From contig NZ_NISY01000012.1 in assembly GCF_007595705.1 (NCBI RefSeq), forward strand, positions 62,001 through 126,000: 64,000 bases of DNA, given 5' to 3'. The translations under genes and the position numbers were made by a program. This DNA is from Streptomyces sp. SAJ15. GTDB lineage: Bacteria; Actinomycetota; Actinomycetes; Streptomycetales; Streptomycetaceae. The notes beneath the pieces are model-generated. The model worked only from the letters and a program-made list of their open reading frames with translations. It did no database searches and was not told where the DNA came from. This document shows positions 8,342 to 15,543 of the stretch, one piece after another. The first letter of the stretch is position 1. Each line of letters begins with the position of its first letter.

Positions 8342-8646
8342 GGATGGCTCCCCCTGCTAACTCCGGACATAGCCTCACGGACATGCTGTGGGATCTTCAT
8401 CTCACCGAGGCTGTCACTTTCGCCGCTGAGATCGTCGACGGTGAAGAGGCCGACAGTGAGGGCGATCGCGAGCGCGTGGATCGGCTCGGTGGCCCCCAAC
8501 GCCTTGCATGCGGCCTTTATGACCTGCCGGGTCCTGTCAGGCCCTAGACCATACTCCCTGCTGATCTCTGCGATGGTGAACCCTCGCGCCCGCATGATCA
8601 GCATGCCCTCCTCGCGTGGACGCAACAGCTCAGGCTCTTGATACAT
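8338..8646 (-). CDS. HTH protein, LuxR/sigma-region-4 type
   Basis: 102 residues. The segment EEGMLIMRARGFTIAEISREYGLGPDRTRQVIKAACKALGA contains a helix-turn-helix of the LuxR or sigma-70 region 4 type, with the consensus RGxTxxEIAxxxGLS-like core. There is no receiver or other domain. It is the first gene of a minus-strand pair with the frameshifted gene. It is probably a small DNA-binding regulator of the mobile region. Confidence 0.7.
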   Translation of the reverse strand: MYQEPELLRPREEGMLIMRARGFTIAEISREYGLGPDRTRQVIKAACKALGATEPIHALAIALTVGLFTVDDLSGESDSLGEMKIPQHVREAMSGVSRGSHP

Positions 8647-8817
8647 GAGTCCTCCCTCTCCTGTGCGGTCGGTTCATCGTTACGGTGGGCGCAGAGGCTG
8701 TACAGGATCCCGCATTTCTGCGATTCAGTGGACAGATCCTGCGCCTACAGCCCGATGTCCAAGCCGCTACCTGGCACCCGGAAGCGGAGACTGAGGACGA
8801 TGCGGCTCCGCCCCCGG

Positions 8818-8861
8818 CCGGGCGCTGTTCGGTCGACGGGGCGGCCCGAGTAGCTGCCGCA
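8818..8861. repeat. Hairpin-flank repeat, copy 2
   Basis: Second copy of the hairpin-flank repeat at 7835-7874; the stem itself has degenerated. It lies in the 242-bp gap 8647-8888, where no gene is supported. Confidence 0.6.
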
Positions 8862-8888
8862 CGACGCCACAGCCAGCGTGGCACGCGG

Positions 8889-9362
8889 TCAGCGCCGGAG
8901 TGCGCGATCCGGCCGACAGACGTCACAGATGTCGACGGCAGGGTTCCCGATCATCTCCGCCGCCTCGGCCGTGGCGACAAGAGTGTGCCCATCTCGGGCC
9001 TGCCAGCAGTCGCGGCGGTGGAGCCGGCGAGCAGGCCCGTCCCCGTACTGGTGGAGGTTCTCCAGGACCCATTGCCGGCCTGCGGCCGCGCCGTCCGTCG
9101 GAACGGCGGTGTAGTCCTCGCCGGGGATGGGGGTGATGTCGTCGGCCAGGACGCTGATCGGAGTCGGGGCGGCCGTGGTCTTGGTGTGGCCGTCGGGGCC
9201 TTCATGACGTGCGGGCATGATCGCTTCGCATTCGTACCACCACCGCCCATCCTGTGACCGGTGCCGGGAGGTCACGACGACGTCGAGCTGCTGGCCGTCG
9301 GGCAGCACGGCGCGCGCCCAGGGCCCTGCCTTCGATCGCCATTCTTCTACATTCAGACCCAC
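8889..9362 (-). CDS. DUF6233-like protein
   Basis: 157 residues. The order VTSRHRSQDGRWWYECE, then ITPIPGEDYTAVP, then a C-terminal HRRDCWQARDGHTLVATAEA and DICDVCRPDRALRR, matches my recollection of the Streptomyces DUF6233 family, whose C-terminal Cys/His set may bind zinc. No biochemical role is known for the family. It is divergent from the Ku gene, with about 130 bp between them. Confidence 0.6.
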   Translation of the reverse strand: MGLNVEEWRSKAGPWARAVLPDGQQLDVVVTSRHRSQDGRWWYECEAIMPARHEGPDGHTKTTAAPTPISVLADDITPIPGEDYTAVPTDGAAAGRQWVLENLHQYGDGPARRLHRRDCWQARDGHTLVATAEAAEMIGNPAVDICDVCRPDRALRR

Positions 9363-9490
9363 CGTTCGATTCTAGTTCGATTCATAGTGTGTGCCGCGAT
9401 CAGGCCCTTGACCTGCGCAAAGAGCCGTCATTCCGGGGCGCACCTACGCTGGAGGCGACCCAGGGGGGCTCCTGGGAGGTAGGTAGCTAT

Positions 9491-10414
9491 ATGCGGCCGG
9501 TCTGGTCTGGTGCCGTCTCGTTCGGCCTCGTGACGATCCCGATCAAGGTGTTCCCCGCGACCGAGGACCACTCAATCTCCTTCCGACAGATCCACCTCCC
9601 AGACAACGGGCGGATCCGATACCGCAAGGTCTGCGAGGTCGAGGACAAGGAGCTCGACGCGGAGGAGATCGGCCGCGCTTACGAGGTCTCCAAAGATCAA
9701 CTGGTTCAGGTCACCGACGCCGACCTCGATGAGCTGCCGCTACCCACCGCCAAAGCCATCGAAGTCGACGCTTTCGTCGCAGCCGAGCGTCTCGACCCGA
9801 TCCGGTTCGGGCGGCCCTACTACCTACAGGCGGACGGAGCTGTCGCCGCCAAGCCCTACGTCCTCCTCCGTGAGGCCCTCAAGCGCACCGACAAGCTGGC
9901 CGTCGCCAAGTTCGCTTGGCACAATCGCGAGCGGCTCGGCGTCCTCCGGGTAGTCGGCGACGCCCTGGTCCTACAAGCGATGCACTGGCCGGACGAGATC
10001 CGCAGTACCGAGGGCCTGGCTCCCAGCACAGTGGAGATCAGCGACGCTGAGGTCGACGAGGCCATGGCCCTCATGGACGCCATCGGCGGCACCGATCTGA
10101 CCCAGTACCGCGACCGCTACCGCGAGGCTGTCGAGGAGATCATCGAAGCCAAGGCGCAGGGGCGGAAGCCGCCCGAGCTCAAGGTCGAAGAGGCCCCTGC
10201 CGGGAAGGTCGTCGACCTGATGGCAGCCCTCAAGGACTCCGTCCGCGCCGCCAAGGAGAGCCGCGGCGAAGGCAAAGCCGAGGTGCACGAACTCGCCGAC
10301 AGGAAGCGCCCCGCGAAGAAGTCGGCAGCCAAGAAGGCCACCACAGGTAAGAGGACCGCAGCGAAGAAGGCTCCCGCGAAGAGGACGGCGGCCCGGAAGC
10401 GGCCAGCGTCGTGA
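9491..10414 (+). CDS. ku: Ku-type DNA end-binding protein (NHEJ)
   Basis: 307 residues from ATG 9491, which follows an AGGTAGC element. The bacterial Ku opening MRPVWSGAVSFGLVTIPIK is diagnostic. The beta-barrel core continues through YLQADGAVAAKPYVLL and VAKFAWHNRERLGVLR. The last 45 residues are Lys/Ala-rich (KKSAAKKATTGKRTAAKK), the extended tail seen in actinobacterial Ku that aids DNA threading. Ku homodimers bind DNA ends and recruit LigD in non-homologous end joining. No ligase gene adjoins it. It lies in the mobile region, within 400 bp of the integrase gene, so it may protect or circularise element DNA. Chromosomal ownership cannot be excluded. Confidence 0.95.
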   Translation: MRPVWSGAVSFGLVTIPIKVFPATEDHSISFRQIHLPDNGRIRYRKVCEVEDKELDAEEIGRAYEVSKDQLVQVTDADLDELPLPTAKAIEVDAFVAAERLDPIRFGRPYYLQADGAVAAKPYVLLREALKRTDKLAVAKFAWHNRERLGVLRVVGDALVLQAMHWPDEIRSTEGLAPSTVEISDAEVDEAMALMDAIGGTDLTQYRDRYREAVEEIIEAKAQGRKPPELKVEEAPAGKVVDLMAALKDSVRAAKESRGEGKAEVHELADRKRPAKKSAAKKATTGKRTAAKKAPAKRTAARKRPAS

Positions 10415-10422
10415 GGAGTAAA

Positions 10423-10448
10423 GCGCCCCGCCGGGGAGGGCGGGGCGC
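10423..10448 (+). terminator. Terminator after ku
   Basis: GCGCCCCGCC pairs with GGCGGGGCGC just after the ku stop, a strong GC hairpin. It could also serve the leftward integrase transcript. Confidence 0.75.
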
Positions 10449-10764
10449 AGGGGGCACAGCGCCGCCTGGGGGTTAGGGAGCGGATGCCCGTGTGATCAGG
10501 ATGCGCCGAAGTGGCTGGCGAGGGAAGAGGTCGGACGCAGATCTTCCGATCTCGGGCTGCCTGGCATGATGCGTCAAGCAGCACGCTCCGTCCAGGCGCT
10601 CCAGACTGGGCGGGGCGGGCGTCGTTTTGCCCCCGAGGATTGGCCAACTGCTTTCCGGCATGCCCGTGGGCCGCGCCGGTTCGGCGAGAGTCCACGTCGT
10701 AGCCGGCGGCGCGCGCGGTCTCCCGAATACGGTGCCGCGAACTGCTCTCGGTTGTTCGTCGCTG
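10449..10764. other. Gap between ku and the integrase; candidate att region
   Basis: No gene is supported in these 316 bp. Being directly downstream of the integrase gene, this is the customary place for attP/attL. I searched by eye for a long direct repeat with the 62.8-63.5 kb region and found none, so no att core is proposed. A short palindromic stretch, CAGATCTTCCGATCTCGG, lies near 10538-10555. Confidence 0.3.
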
Positions 10765-11787
10765 TCACAGCCCGATGTCCTCGGATGCGGCATCGGTCCA
10801 CTTGTCGGCTTCGCGGATGTAGCCCCAGAAGGCGGGGCTGTTCTCGGCGTGCCCGGACTGGGCGCGGATCTTCTCCTCGCGCTTCCCGGCCCGGCGGCTG
10901 GTGGTGATGAACCCAGCCCGCATGCTGTGGCCGGTGAGGCGGACGGTGAGGCCGGCGCGTTCGGCGTTGCGGGCGATGATCTCGCGGACGGCTTCGGGGC
11001 TGAGGGCGCGGTCGCCGAGCTGGCCCCAGACGGTGATGGGCAGGAAGGCGGGGCCGCTGGTGATGCCTGCTGCGGCGCGCCAGGTGAGCCAGGCGCGGAC
11101 GGGGCAGGTGTCGGGGTTGCGGCCGTAGCCGACGACGACGTCCCGCGGCGGTCGGCCTTTGACGGCGGGGACGTGGACTTCGAGTCCCTGGCTGACGTGC
11201 ACGATCGCCTCGGCGCGGAGGGCGGCGACTTCGGCGGAGCGGCCGGCGATGGCGAAGGCCATGAGCCAGAGGGCTCGGTCGCGGAGCCCGGTGAGTCCAT
11301 CGGCGACGGCTGCGTTCATCTGGCGGAGTTGTTCGGGGGTGACGGCGGCGGCCTTCCCCCGACCGCGGGCCTGCCGTTCGGGGTCGTTCTTCAGTGGCTT
11401 AAGGGCTTGCCGGGCGGCGACGGTGGCGGCCTTGGGCACCTCGATGCCGTGTTCGTTCCGGGCGGTGACGGTGACGCCGGTGATGCGGCGGTCGATCGAG
11501 TTGGGTGCGGCGAGCTTGATGGTGTCGAGCCAGATGACGAACCCGACGAGGGTGCCCCTGGTGACGGCGGTCGACTTGAGGCGGTGCCCGGTGCGCTCCC
11601 CCAGCCAGTCGTGGAACTCCTCCCACAGCGCCCAGTCGTTGGCGTAGCCGCGCTTCGTGTTGTGGGGGCGGATGGCGTCGAGGTGCTTCTCGGCTGCCTC
11701 TTCCATGGCGTGCAGGACGGCGAGCGTCGCAGCGTCGTAGGCGGCGGGGGTGGCGTCCGGCTGGCGGGGGGCGAGGTCGGCGCTCAT
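10765..11787 (-). CDS. int: Tyrosine recombinase (integrase)
   Basis: 340 residues from ATG 11785-11787; the longer upstream frame overlaps the Cys-rich gene and is rejected. An N-terminal SAM-like core-binding domain (HNTKRGYANDWALWEEFHDWL) is followed by the catalytic domain. The boxes are the first Arg in AFAIAGRSAEVAALR, then LTGHSMRAGFITTSRRAG (HxxR), then SGHAENSPAFWGYIREADKW with the nucleophile Tyr. This is the site-specific recombinase expected to integrate and excise the element. It overlaps the upstream Cys-rich gene by ATGA and is the last gene of a leftward four-gene operon that includes the DpdA-like gene. Confidence 0.92.
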   Translation of the reverse strand: MSADLAPRQPDATPAAYDAATLAVLHAMEEAAEKHLDAIRPHNTKRGYANDWALWEEFHDWLGERTGHRLKSTAVTRGTLVGFVIWLDTIKLAAPNSIDRRITGVTVTARNEHGIEVPKAATVAARQALKPLKNDPERQARGRGKAAAVTPEQLRQMNAAVADGLTGLRDRALWLMAFAIAGRSAEVAALRAEAIVHVSQGLEVHVPAVKGRPPRDVVVGYGRNPDTCPVRAWLTWRAAAGITSGPAFLPITVWGQLGDRALSPEAVREIIARNAERAGLTVRLTGHSMRAGFITTSRRAGKREEKIRAQSGHAENSPAFWGYIREADKWTDAASEDIGL

Positions 11788-12077
11788 CGCTCGCACTCCG
11801 TCCCGTGCTCGCCGGGGCACTGAAAGAGAACTTCCAGGCGCATGAAGGTGTGCGAGGGGTGCCGCTTCGTGTAGTCGCAGTGCCGCTGCTCTCCCTCCTG
11901 CCGGGCAGAGACGGCCTCGTCGGGCTGCACCCAAAGCGCCTCGGTTGCGAGGCCCTCCAAGTACTCGGTGCACGCGCAGTCGCAGGTGTGGGAGCGCCCG
12001 CAGGGGCACTGCTCGATGCAGTAATGGGTGTCGCAGTCGCGGCAGAGGGTGCGTCCGCAGTCCTCGCAGTCGTCCAT
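11784..12077 (-). CDS. Cys-rich probable zinc-binding protein
   Basis: 97 residues with an N-terminal cluster of about ten cysteines and two histidines (MDDCEDCGRTLCRDCDTHYC, CPCGRSHTCDCACTEY), spaced like a cross-brace or B-box type zinc fold. The C-terminal half is polar with HCDYTKRHPSHTFMR. It overlaps the integrase start, so translation is coupled. No known family was recognised; a role as a recombination directionality or adaptor protein is only a guess from position. Confidence 0.7.
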   Translation of the reverse strand: MDDCEDCGRTLCRDCDTHYCIEQCPCGRSHTCDCACTEYLEGLATEALWVQPDEAVSARQEGEQRHCDYTKRHPSHTFMRLEVLFQCPGEHGTECER

Positions 12078-12094
12078 CAGGGTCTCCGTTCAAG

Positions 12095-12125
12095 TACGGT
12101 ACGGGCGATGTTCCGGCTGCTAGCC
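12095..12125. repeat. Degenerate copy of the TACGG terminator module
   Basis: AGTACGGTACGGGCGATG followed by TTCCGGCTGCT matches the start of the hairpin module at 13956-14004, but the hairpin is decayed. It sits at the end of the DpdA-like gene. Confidence 0.55.
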
Positions 12126-12923
12126 GAGTAGGTCGAATTGCAGTTGCCGTTCGGGGGCAGGCGCGGACAGGACGCGGGACCGCCAAGCCAGGGCGTAGGT
12201 GGGGCAGTTCGCGCAGTTCTTCGCGCGATGCGTGCACCCGGCCAGCTTCGAGTCTCGGCGGGCACCGAACGACCAGGCCATCGAGTCGGCCGACATGAGC
12301 AGATCGCCGTACTCGGCAACCCCCGCGCTCTTCACACCGAAGCCGTGCAGCTTGAGGCCAAGGGCGGCAAGGGCGGTGACGATCTCCCCTATCTCTGCGG
12401 TGCCCTGACGGCGGCAGACGGACCCAAGACCGACCACGGGCTGCGCCTCAAGATCCACCCCTGCCTCCTCGTACATCTCCACGCAGCGGAGGTAGTCGGC
12501 CAGCTGCCAGCCCTGAAGCACAGGGGCGAACGGGAGATCGGGGGCGATGCGGCGCAGATCGAGGTAGTTGTCGACGGTGAGGCGCTGATGCTCCTCAACA
12601 CTGAGGCCGGTACCGACAAAGTGCTGCCCGGCGTGGGGGCCGCCCGCGATGACGAACGGCTCGCACATCCAGTCCATGGGCGCGACCCAGTCGAGCTTGC
12701 CGATCTCCTCTGCGTAGCGCCGGACTTCGGCGGCGTACTGCTCGGCAGTGATGCGCCACCCGCCGTGGTCGCGGAGTTCGGTGAACCCCCCGGAGTCCAG
12801 GGCCCACGGTGCGCGGGCTCGGGGGAAGGTCTTCCGCTTTTTCAGACGGTTGCGGGAGATGAACAGCGACACGTCCATCTCCCCGAGCCAGTTGACCATG
12901 TGGGTGCCGAGGTAGAACCTCAC
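12120..12923 (-). CDS. DpdA/TGT-like deazapurine transglycosylase-family protein
   Basis: 267 residues. ALDSGGFTEL (residues 41-50) is the DSGGF active-site strand of tRNA-guanine transglycosylase-like TIM barrels. VAPMDWMCEP (80-89), PVLQGW, QPVVGLGSVCRRQ (161-173) and LHGFGVKS follow in barrel order, and MSADSMAWS near 209-217 supplies a second Asp. The C-terminus has C229, H231, C236 and C239 (GCTHRAKNCANCP), a metal site. These features match the phage DpdA group that exchanges guanine in DNA for a 7-deazaguanine. No preQ0 synthesis genes are in the window, so base supply would have to come from the host. It overlaps the upstream gene by ATGA. Confidence 0.72.
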   Translation of the reverse strand: MRFYLGTHMVNWLGEMDVSLFISRNRLKKRKTFPRARAPWALDSGGFTELRDHGGWRITAEQYAAEVRRYAEEIGKLDWVAPMDWMCEPFVIAGGPHAGQHFVGTGLSVEEHQRLTVDNYLDLRRIAPDLPFAPVLQGWQLADYLRCVEMYEEAGVDLEAQPVVGLGSVCRRQGTAEIGEIVTALAALGLKLHGFGVKSAGVAEYGDLLMSADSMAWSFGARRDSKLAGCTHRAKNCANCPTYALAWRSRVLSAPAPERQLQFDLLG

Positions 12924-13555
12924 GCCGACTCCTTGACGGCGTGTGCATTGCGGTAAGCGATGAGCATGTCGATGACGTCGTCGACCCGTCCGACCTCAAG
13001 GGACCGGAACAGGGCCGGGAGGCGGTGCGGCTCGTTCTGCTCCAGTAGCCCGAACCCCTGGTGCGACTCGAACTCGATCCGTCCGTTGCGGCGGCCGTCG
13101 CGCTCCTCGGCCCGCGTGCGCATCGCCTTGATGAGCCGGTAGATGCTCTGGTCGGCCTCGCGGATGCGGCGGCGGTCGCGGGCCGAAGGAACCTTGCCCG
13201 TGCCGGAGCAGTTGCGGCAGGCCACCGGACCACTCCAGATGTGAAAGGTCCCCGTCCCCTTGCAGCGGCGGCAGGGCCGCAGCGGGTCGAGCAGTTCGAC
13301 CGCCGTGCTCTTCTTCTGCGGCTCCGGGTGGGTGTCCGCGACGACGGTGGGGACGCTGGTCCAGTTCTTGCCGGTGGTGGCGAAGTCGGATGCGTAGTGG
13401 TCGAAGCGCACCAGCTGCACGCGGGTCGTGGGGTGCAGCTCGGCCAGAGTCTCGTACATGCCTCGGGCGTAGTCCTCGGTGTACGTGCCCATCACCTCGC
13501 CGTTGACCTTGTACGTCCAGACGGTGCGGATCGGGGCGGTGGGCTGGTCGGTCAT
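12920..13555 (-). CDS. Unknown protein with DnaJ-like CXXCXGXG zinc motifs
   Basis: 211 residues. The centre carries two CXXCXGXG repeats, CRRCKGTGTF and CRNCSGTGKV, which together can bind one zinc as in the DnaJ cysteine-rich domain. No J domain is present. The N-terminal part (TYTEDYARGMYETLAELHP) is mixed alpha/beta and the C-terminal part helical and acidic. It is the first gene of the operon leading to the DpdA-like protein and the integrase. Function unknown. Confidence 0.75.
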   Translation of the reverse strand: MTDQPTAPIRTVWTYKVNGEVMGTYTEDYARGMYETLAELHPTTRVQLVRFDHYASDFATTGKNWTSVPTVVADTHPEPQKKSTAVELLDPLRPCRRCKGTGTFHIWSGPVACRNCSGTGKVPSARDRRRIREADQSIYRLIKAMRTRAEERDGRRNGRIEFESHQGFGLLEQNEPHRLPALFRSLEVGRVDDVIDMLIAYRNAHAVKESA

Positions 13556-13587
13556 CTCGGGCTCCTCGTCTCCCTGACTACCTCAAC

Positions 13588-13610
13588 TGTACATGACGTC
13601 TTTATGTACA
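13588..13610. promoter_or_regulatory. Inverted repeat operator between divergent genes
   Basis: TGTACAT, nine bases, ATGTACA: a perfect inverted repeat centred about 40 bp before the Phd-like start and 35 bp from the leftward operon. Antitoxins of the Phd class usually bind such sites, so it may control both directions. Confidence 0.65.
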
Positions 13611-13637
13611 TCAAGACGGCATGGTAATCTCGCCCTC

Positions 13638-13862
13638 ATGGACACGAGCAAGGAAGACCAGCCAATCGCCGAGGCTCGCGCCAACATCAGCAAGCTGCAC
13701 AACGCCGTGCAGCTACTCAGGCGCGTCTACTTCCTCACCAGCAGGGGCACCCGCGAAGCCGCCGTTGTCCCCGTCGACCTGGGCGAGTTGATTCAGCAAG
13801 TCGGCGGGCCGGACAACGCGGTTGCGATCCTCAAGGCGCACCTGGACGACGTCACCCCGTAG
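13638..13862 (+). CDS. Phd/YefM-like antitoxin (orphan)
   Basis: 74 residues from ATG 13638. The segment PIAEARANISKLHNAVQLLRR, then VYFLTSRGTREAAVVPVDLGELIQ, follows the Phd/YefM fold: strand, helix, and the R-G-x-x-x-A-V-V-P strand preceding the next helix. The C-terminus is short and acidic. TAATCT lies eight bases before the ATG, suggesting a leaderless mRNA. No toxin gene follows, since the next gene is on the other strand. It may be a solitary repressor or anti-host factor. Confidence 0.65.
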   Translation: MDTSKEDQPIAEARANISKLHNAVQLLRRVYFLTSRGTREAAVVPVDLGELIQQVGGPDNAVAILKAHLDDVTP

Positions 13863-13955
13863 GGTTCGGAGCGCTGGCTGGAGTAGGACAATCGCCCCAA
13901 ATAACGCCCGTGATATGGCATGTTATCGAGGGTGGTGACGACTGAGACGGCCCGT

Positions 13956-14004
13956 CGGGTACGGTACGGGCGATGCCCCGGCTGCTTTCCTCAGCCGGGG
14001 CATC
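13956..14004. terminator. TACGG-type terminator module
   Basis: The flank GGTACGGTACGGGC is followed by a perfect 13-bp stem GATGCCCCGGCTG with loop CTTTCCT. It lies 25 bp past the stop of the leftward DUF6292-like gene and probably terminates it. Related copies occur at 12095 and 14466. Confidence 0.75.
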
Positions 14005-14028
14005 GCCGCGCTGGGGCGGTCTGTGCAG

Positions 14029-14445
14029 TCAGGACTCGCCCTTCTCCCAGGCGGCGACGGCCGCCTCCAACGGTCGGGGGTCCCACGTCCAGGTGCCGTC
14101 GTTGGTGCTCGGCCCGGATGCCATGCGCCCACGAAGCGCGTTCGCTACGGGGAAGGCGACCTGCTGCGGGCTGGTGAACGTGCACACGGCCGTTGGGTCG
14201 AGGGGATCGACATTGCGTCCACCTCCCTGCTCGATCAGAGTCCAGCCGTTGCGCTGGTCCCATCCCAGGATGACGCCGTGCGGCCACGCGTCCGCGTTGA
14301 CGCTGGACGGGGCAAAGGTGATCCAGCCGTCGAGGAGGTCGTCATTCTCGCTGGTGCCGCCGTCGGCGACGGTGATGCCGTACCCGTCGAGGGCATCGGC
14401 GACGGCTGTGATGTAGTCGTCGTGGGGCAGGGTCTGGTCGTTCAT
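14029..14445 (-). CDS. DUF6292-like protein
   Basis: 138 residues from ATG 14445. The opening DDYITAVADALDGYGITVAD, then AWPHGVILGWDQRNGWTL, then DPTAVCTFTSPQQVAFPVA, resembles the DUF6292 proteins common in Streptomyces genomes and mobile elements, which I recall as a small alpha/beta fold of unknown function. It is flanked on both sides by related terminator modules, so it is likely a monocistronic cassette. Confidence 0.6.
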   Translation of the reverse strand: MNDQTLPHDDYITAVADALDGYGITVADGGTSENDDLLDGWITFAPSSVNADAWPHGVILGWDQRNGWTLIEQGGGRNVDPLDPTAVCTFTSPQQVAFPVANALRGRMASGPSTNDGTWTWDPRPLEAAVAAWEKGES

Positions 14446-14465
14446 CGTTCTCCTGGCGGGTGTGA

Positions 14466-14507
14466 GTACGGGCAGTGCCCCGGCCGCTTTTCTCGCCCGG
14501 GGCACTG
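14466..14507. terminator. TACGG-type terminator module, third copy
   Basis: GAGTACGGGC is followed by the stem CAGTGCCCCGG with CCGGGGCACTG. It ends the leftward gene at 14519-15028. Confidence 0.75.
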
Positions 14508-14518
14508 CTGTGTCCAGA

Positions 14519-15028
14519 TCAGGGGATGAGTTCGGCGTCCGGAATGGCCTGCATGAGGGGCAGGTTGCGGCCGCCACTCTCCTCGTCCCAGTCGGTGGAG
14601 ACCATGACCGGGCCGATGCCGGACACCTCGATGGTCAGGGTGATCTCGGTGGCCGTCCAGGTCGACCCGGTGGAGCAGGTGCGCTCCACGATGCGGGTGG
14701 TGACCGTCCCCCCGACGCGCTCGTAGACGGTGTTCAGCTCGTGCTGGGACCACACGCTGAGGCTGGTGGCGGTGTCACCGAGGAAGGGCTGCGGCATCGA
14801 GTACTCGGGGAATCCGAGGGCCTTGTTGACCTTGGCGACGCGCTCGGCCTCGGCGCGGGCGACGAGTTCGGCCTCACGGCGGCGGAGCAGGCCCAGCTGG
14901 CTCTCGATGCTGCGCCGAGTCTCCAACGGGAGGGTCTCGTAGGCCACCTTCGACATGTCGGTCGTGAGGCGGCGGACCTTGGTGTGGACGGTGGTCAGGT
15001 CGTCGTTGAGGTCGAATGCGACGTTCAC
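14519..15028 (-). CDS. Unknown protein (169 aa)
   Basis: Helical N-terminal half (LTTDMSKVAYETLPLETRR, LGLLRRREAELVARAEAERV), then a beta-rich half (TSLSVWSQHELNTVYERV, TWTATEITLTIEVSG). No family was recognised. It is divergent from an HTH gene, and the region between carries CCCTTAC half-sites, so the two may be coregulated. Confidence 0.65.
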   Translation of the reverse strand: MNVAFDLNDDLTTVHTKVRRLTTDMSKVAYETLPLETRRSIESQLGLLRRREAELVARAEAERVAKVNKALGFPEYSMPQPFLGDTATSLSVWSQHELNTVYERVGGTVTTRIVERTCSTGSTWTATEITLTIEVSGIGPVMVSTDWDEESGGRNLPLMQAIPDAELIP

Positions 15029-15065
15029 GCGAGCTCCTTAGTTGCGCTGTCCCGACACCCCAAGC

Positions 15066-15103
15066 GTAAGGGCACCCCTTACAGATGTCAACCCACCCCT
15101 TAC
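15066..15103. promoter_or_regulatory. GTAAGGG/CCCTTAC operator cluster
   Basis: GTAAGGG-CAC-CCCTTAC (15066-15082) plus a third half-site CCCTTAC (15097-15103). A -10-like TACACT overlaps the third half-site 6 bp before the ATG of the HTH gene, so binding would block a leaderless promoter. Confidence 0.65.
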
Positions 15104-15112
15104 ACTGACTTC

Positions 15113-15412
15113 ATGACAACCCCGCCGAGCCCCTTCGAAAACCTCAAGCGCCTCGCCGAGTCCAGCGACCCGACCTCGCGCGCCAAGGATGCAGGCGCCG
15201 CGCTCCAGGCCATCCCCGACCTGCAGAAGTGGCTGCGGGAGATCCGGCAGGGTGCCGTCCGGGAGATGCGCGACGAGGGGATGAGCCACGCCCAGGTGGC
15301 TGCCGAGCTTGGCATCAGCCGGGCGCGCGCCCAGCAGATCGCCGAAGGCAGGACCACGGGTCGGCGAGCGGCGGCGGAGGCCCCCGAAGAGGGGTCAAAT
15401 GGTGGCACTTAA
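15113..15412 (+). CDS. Small HTH protein (sigma-region-4-like)
   Basis: 99 residues from ATG 15113. After a helical N-terminus (LQKWLREIRQGAVREM), the segment GMSHAQVAAELGISRARAQQIAEG is a canonical helix-turn-helix of the sigma-70 region 4 type. The C-terminus is basic and acidic tail sequence. It probably binds the CCCTTAC sites overlapping its own promoter. Confidence 0.75.
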   Translation: MTTPPSPFENLKRLAESSDPTSRAKDAGAALQAIPDLQKWLREIRQGAVREMRDEGMSHAQVAAELGISRARAQQIAEGRTTGRRAAAEAPEEGSNGGT

Positions 15413-15543
15413 GGGAACGTTATGCGCTACTGCCGTGATCACCTTTCGCAGGTGGGGCTATGGAAGGTGAGTCACCTGCTCCCACACTGGGGAAGCACGC
15501 GCGGCTAGCCCGTCAGCCAAGCTCAAGGGCTATCGTTCGGCGC

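Noticed and set aside
8338..8646. Calling the HTH protein a sigma factor
   Set aside because: Only a region-4-like helix-turn-helix is present; there is no region 2.
12120..12923. Host-type queuosine tRNA-guanine transglycosylase
   Set aside because: At 267 residues it is much shorter than bacterial Tgt and lacks the usual C-terminal zinc arrangement, and it sits in an integrase operon.
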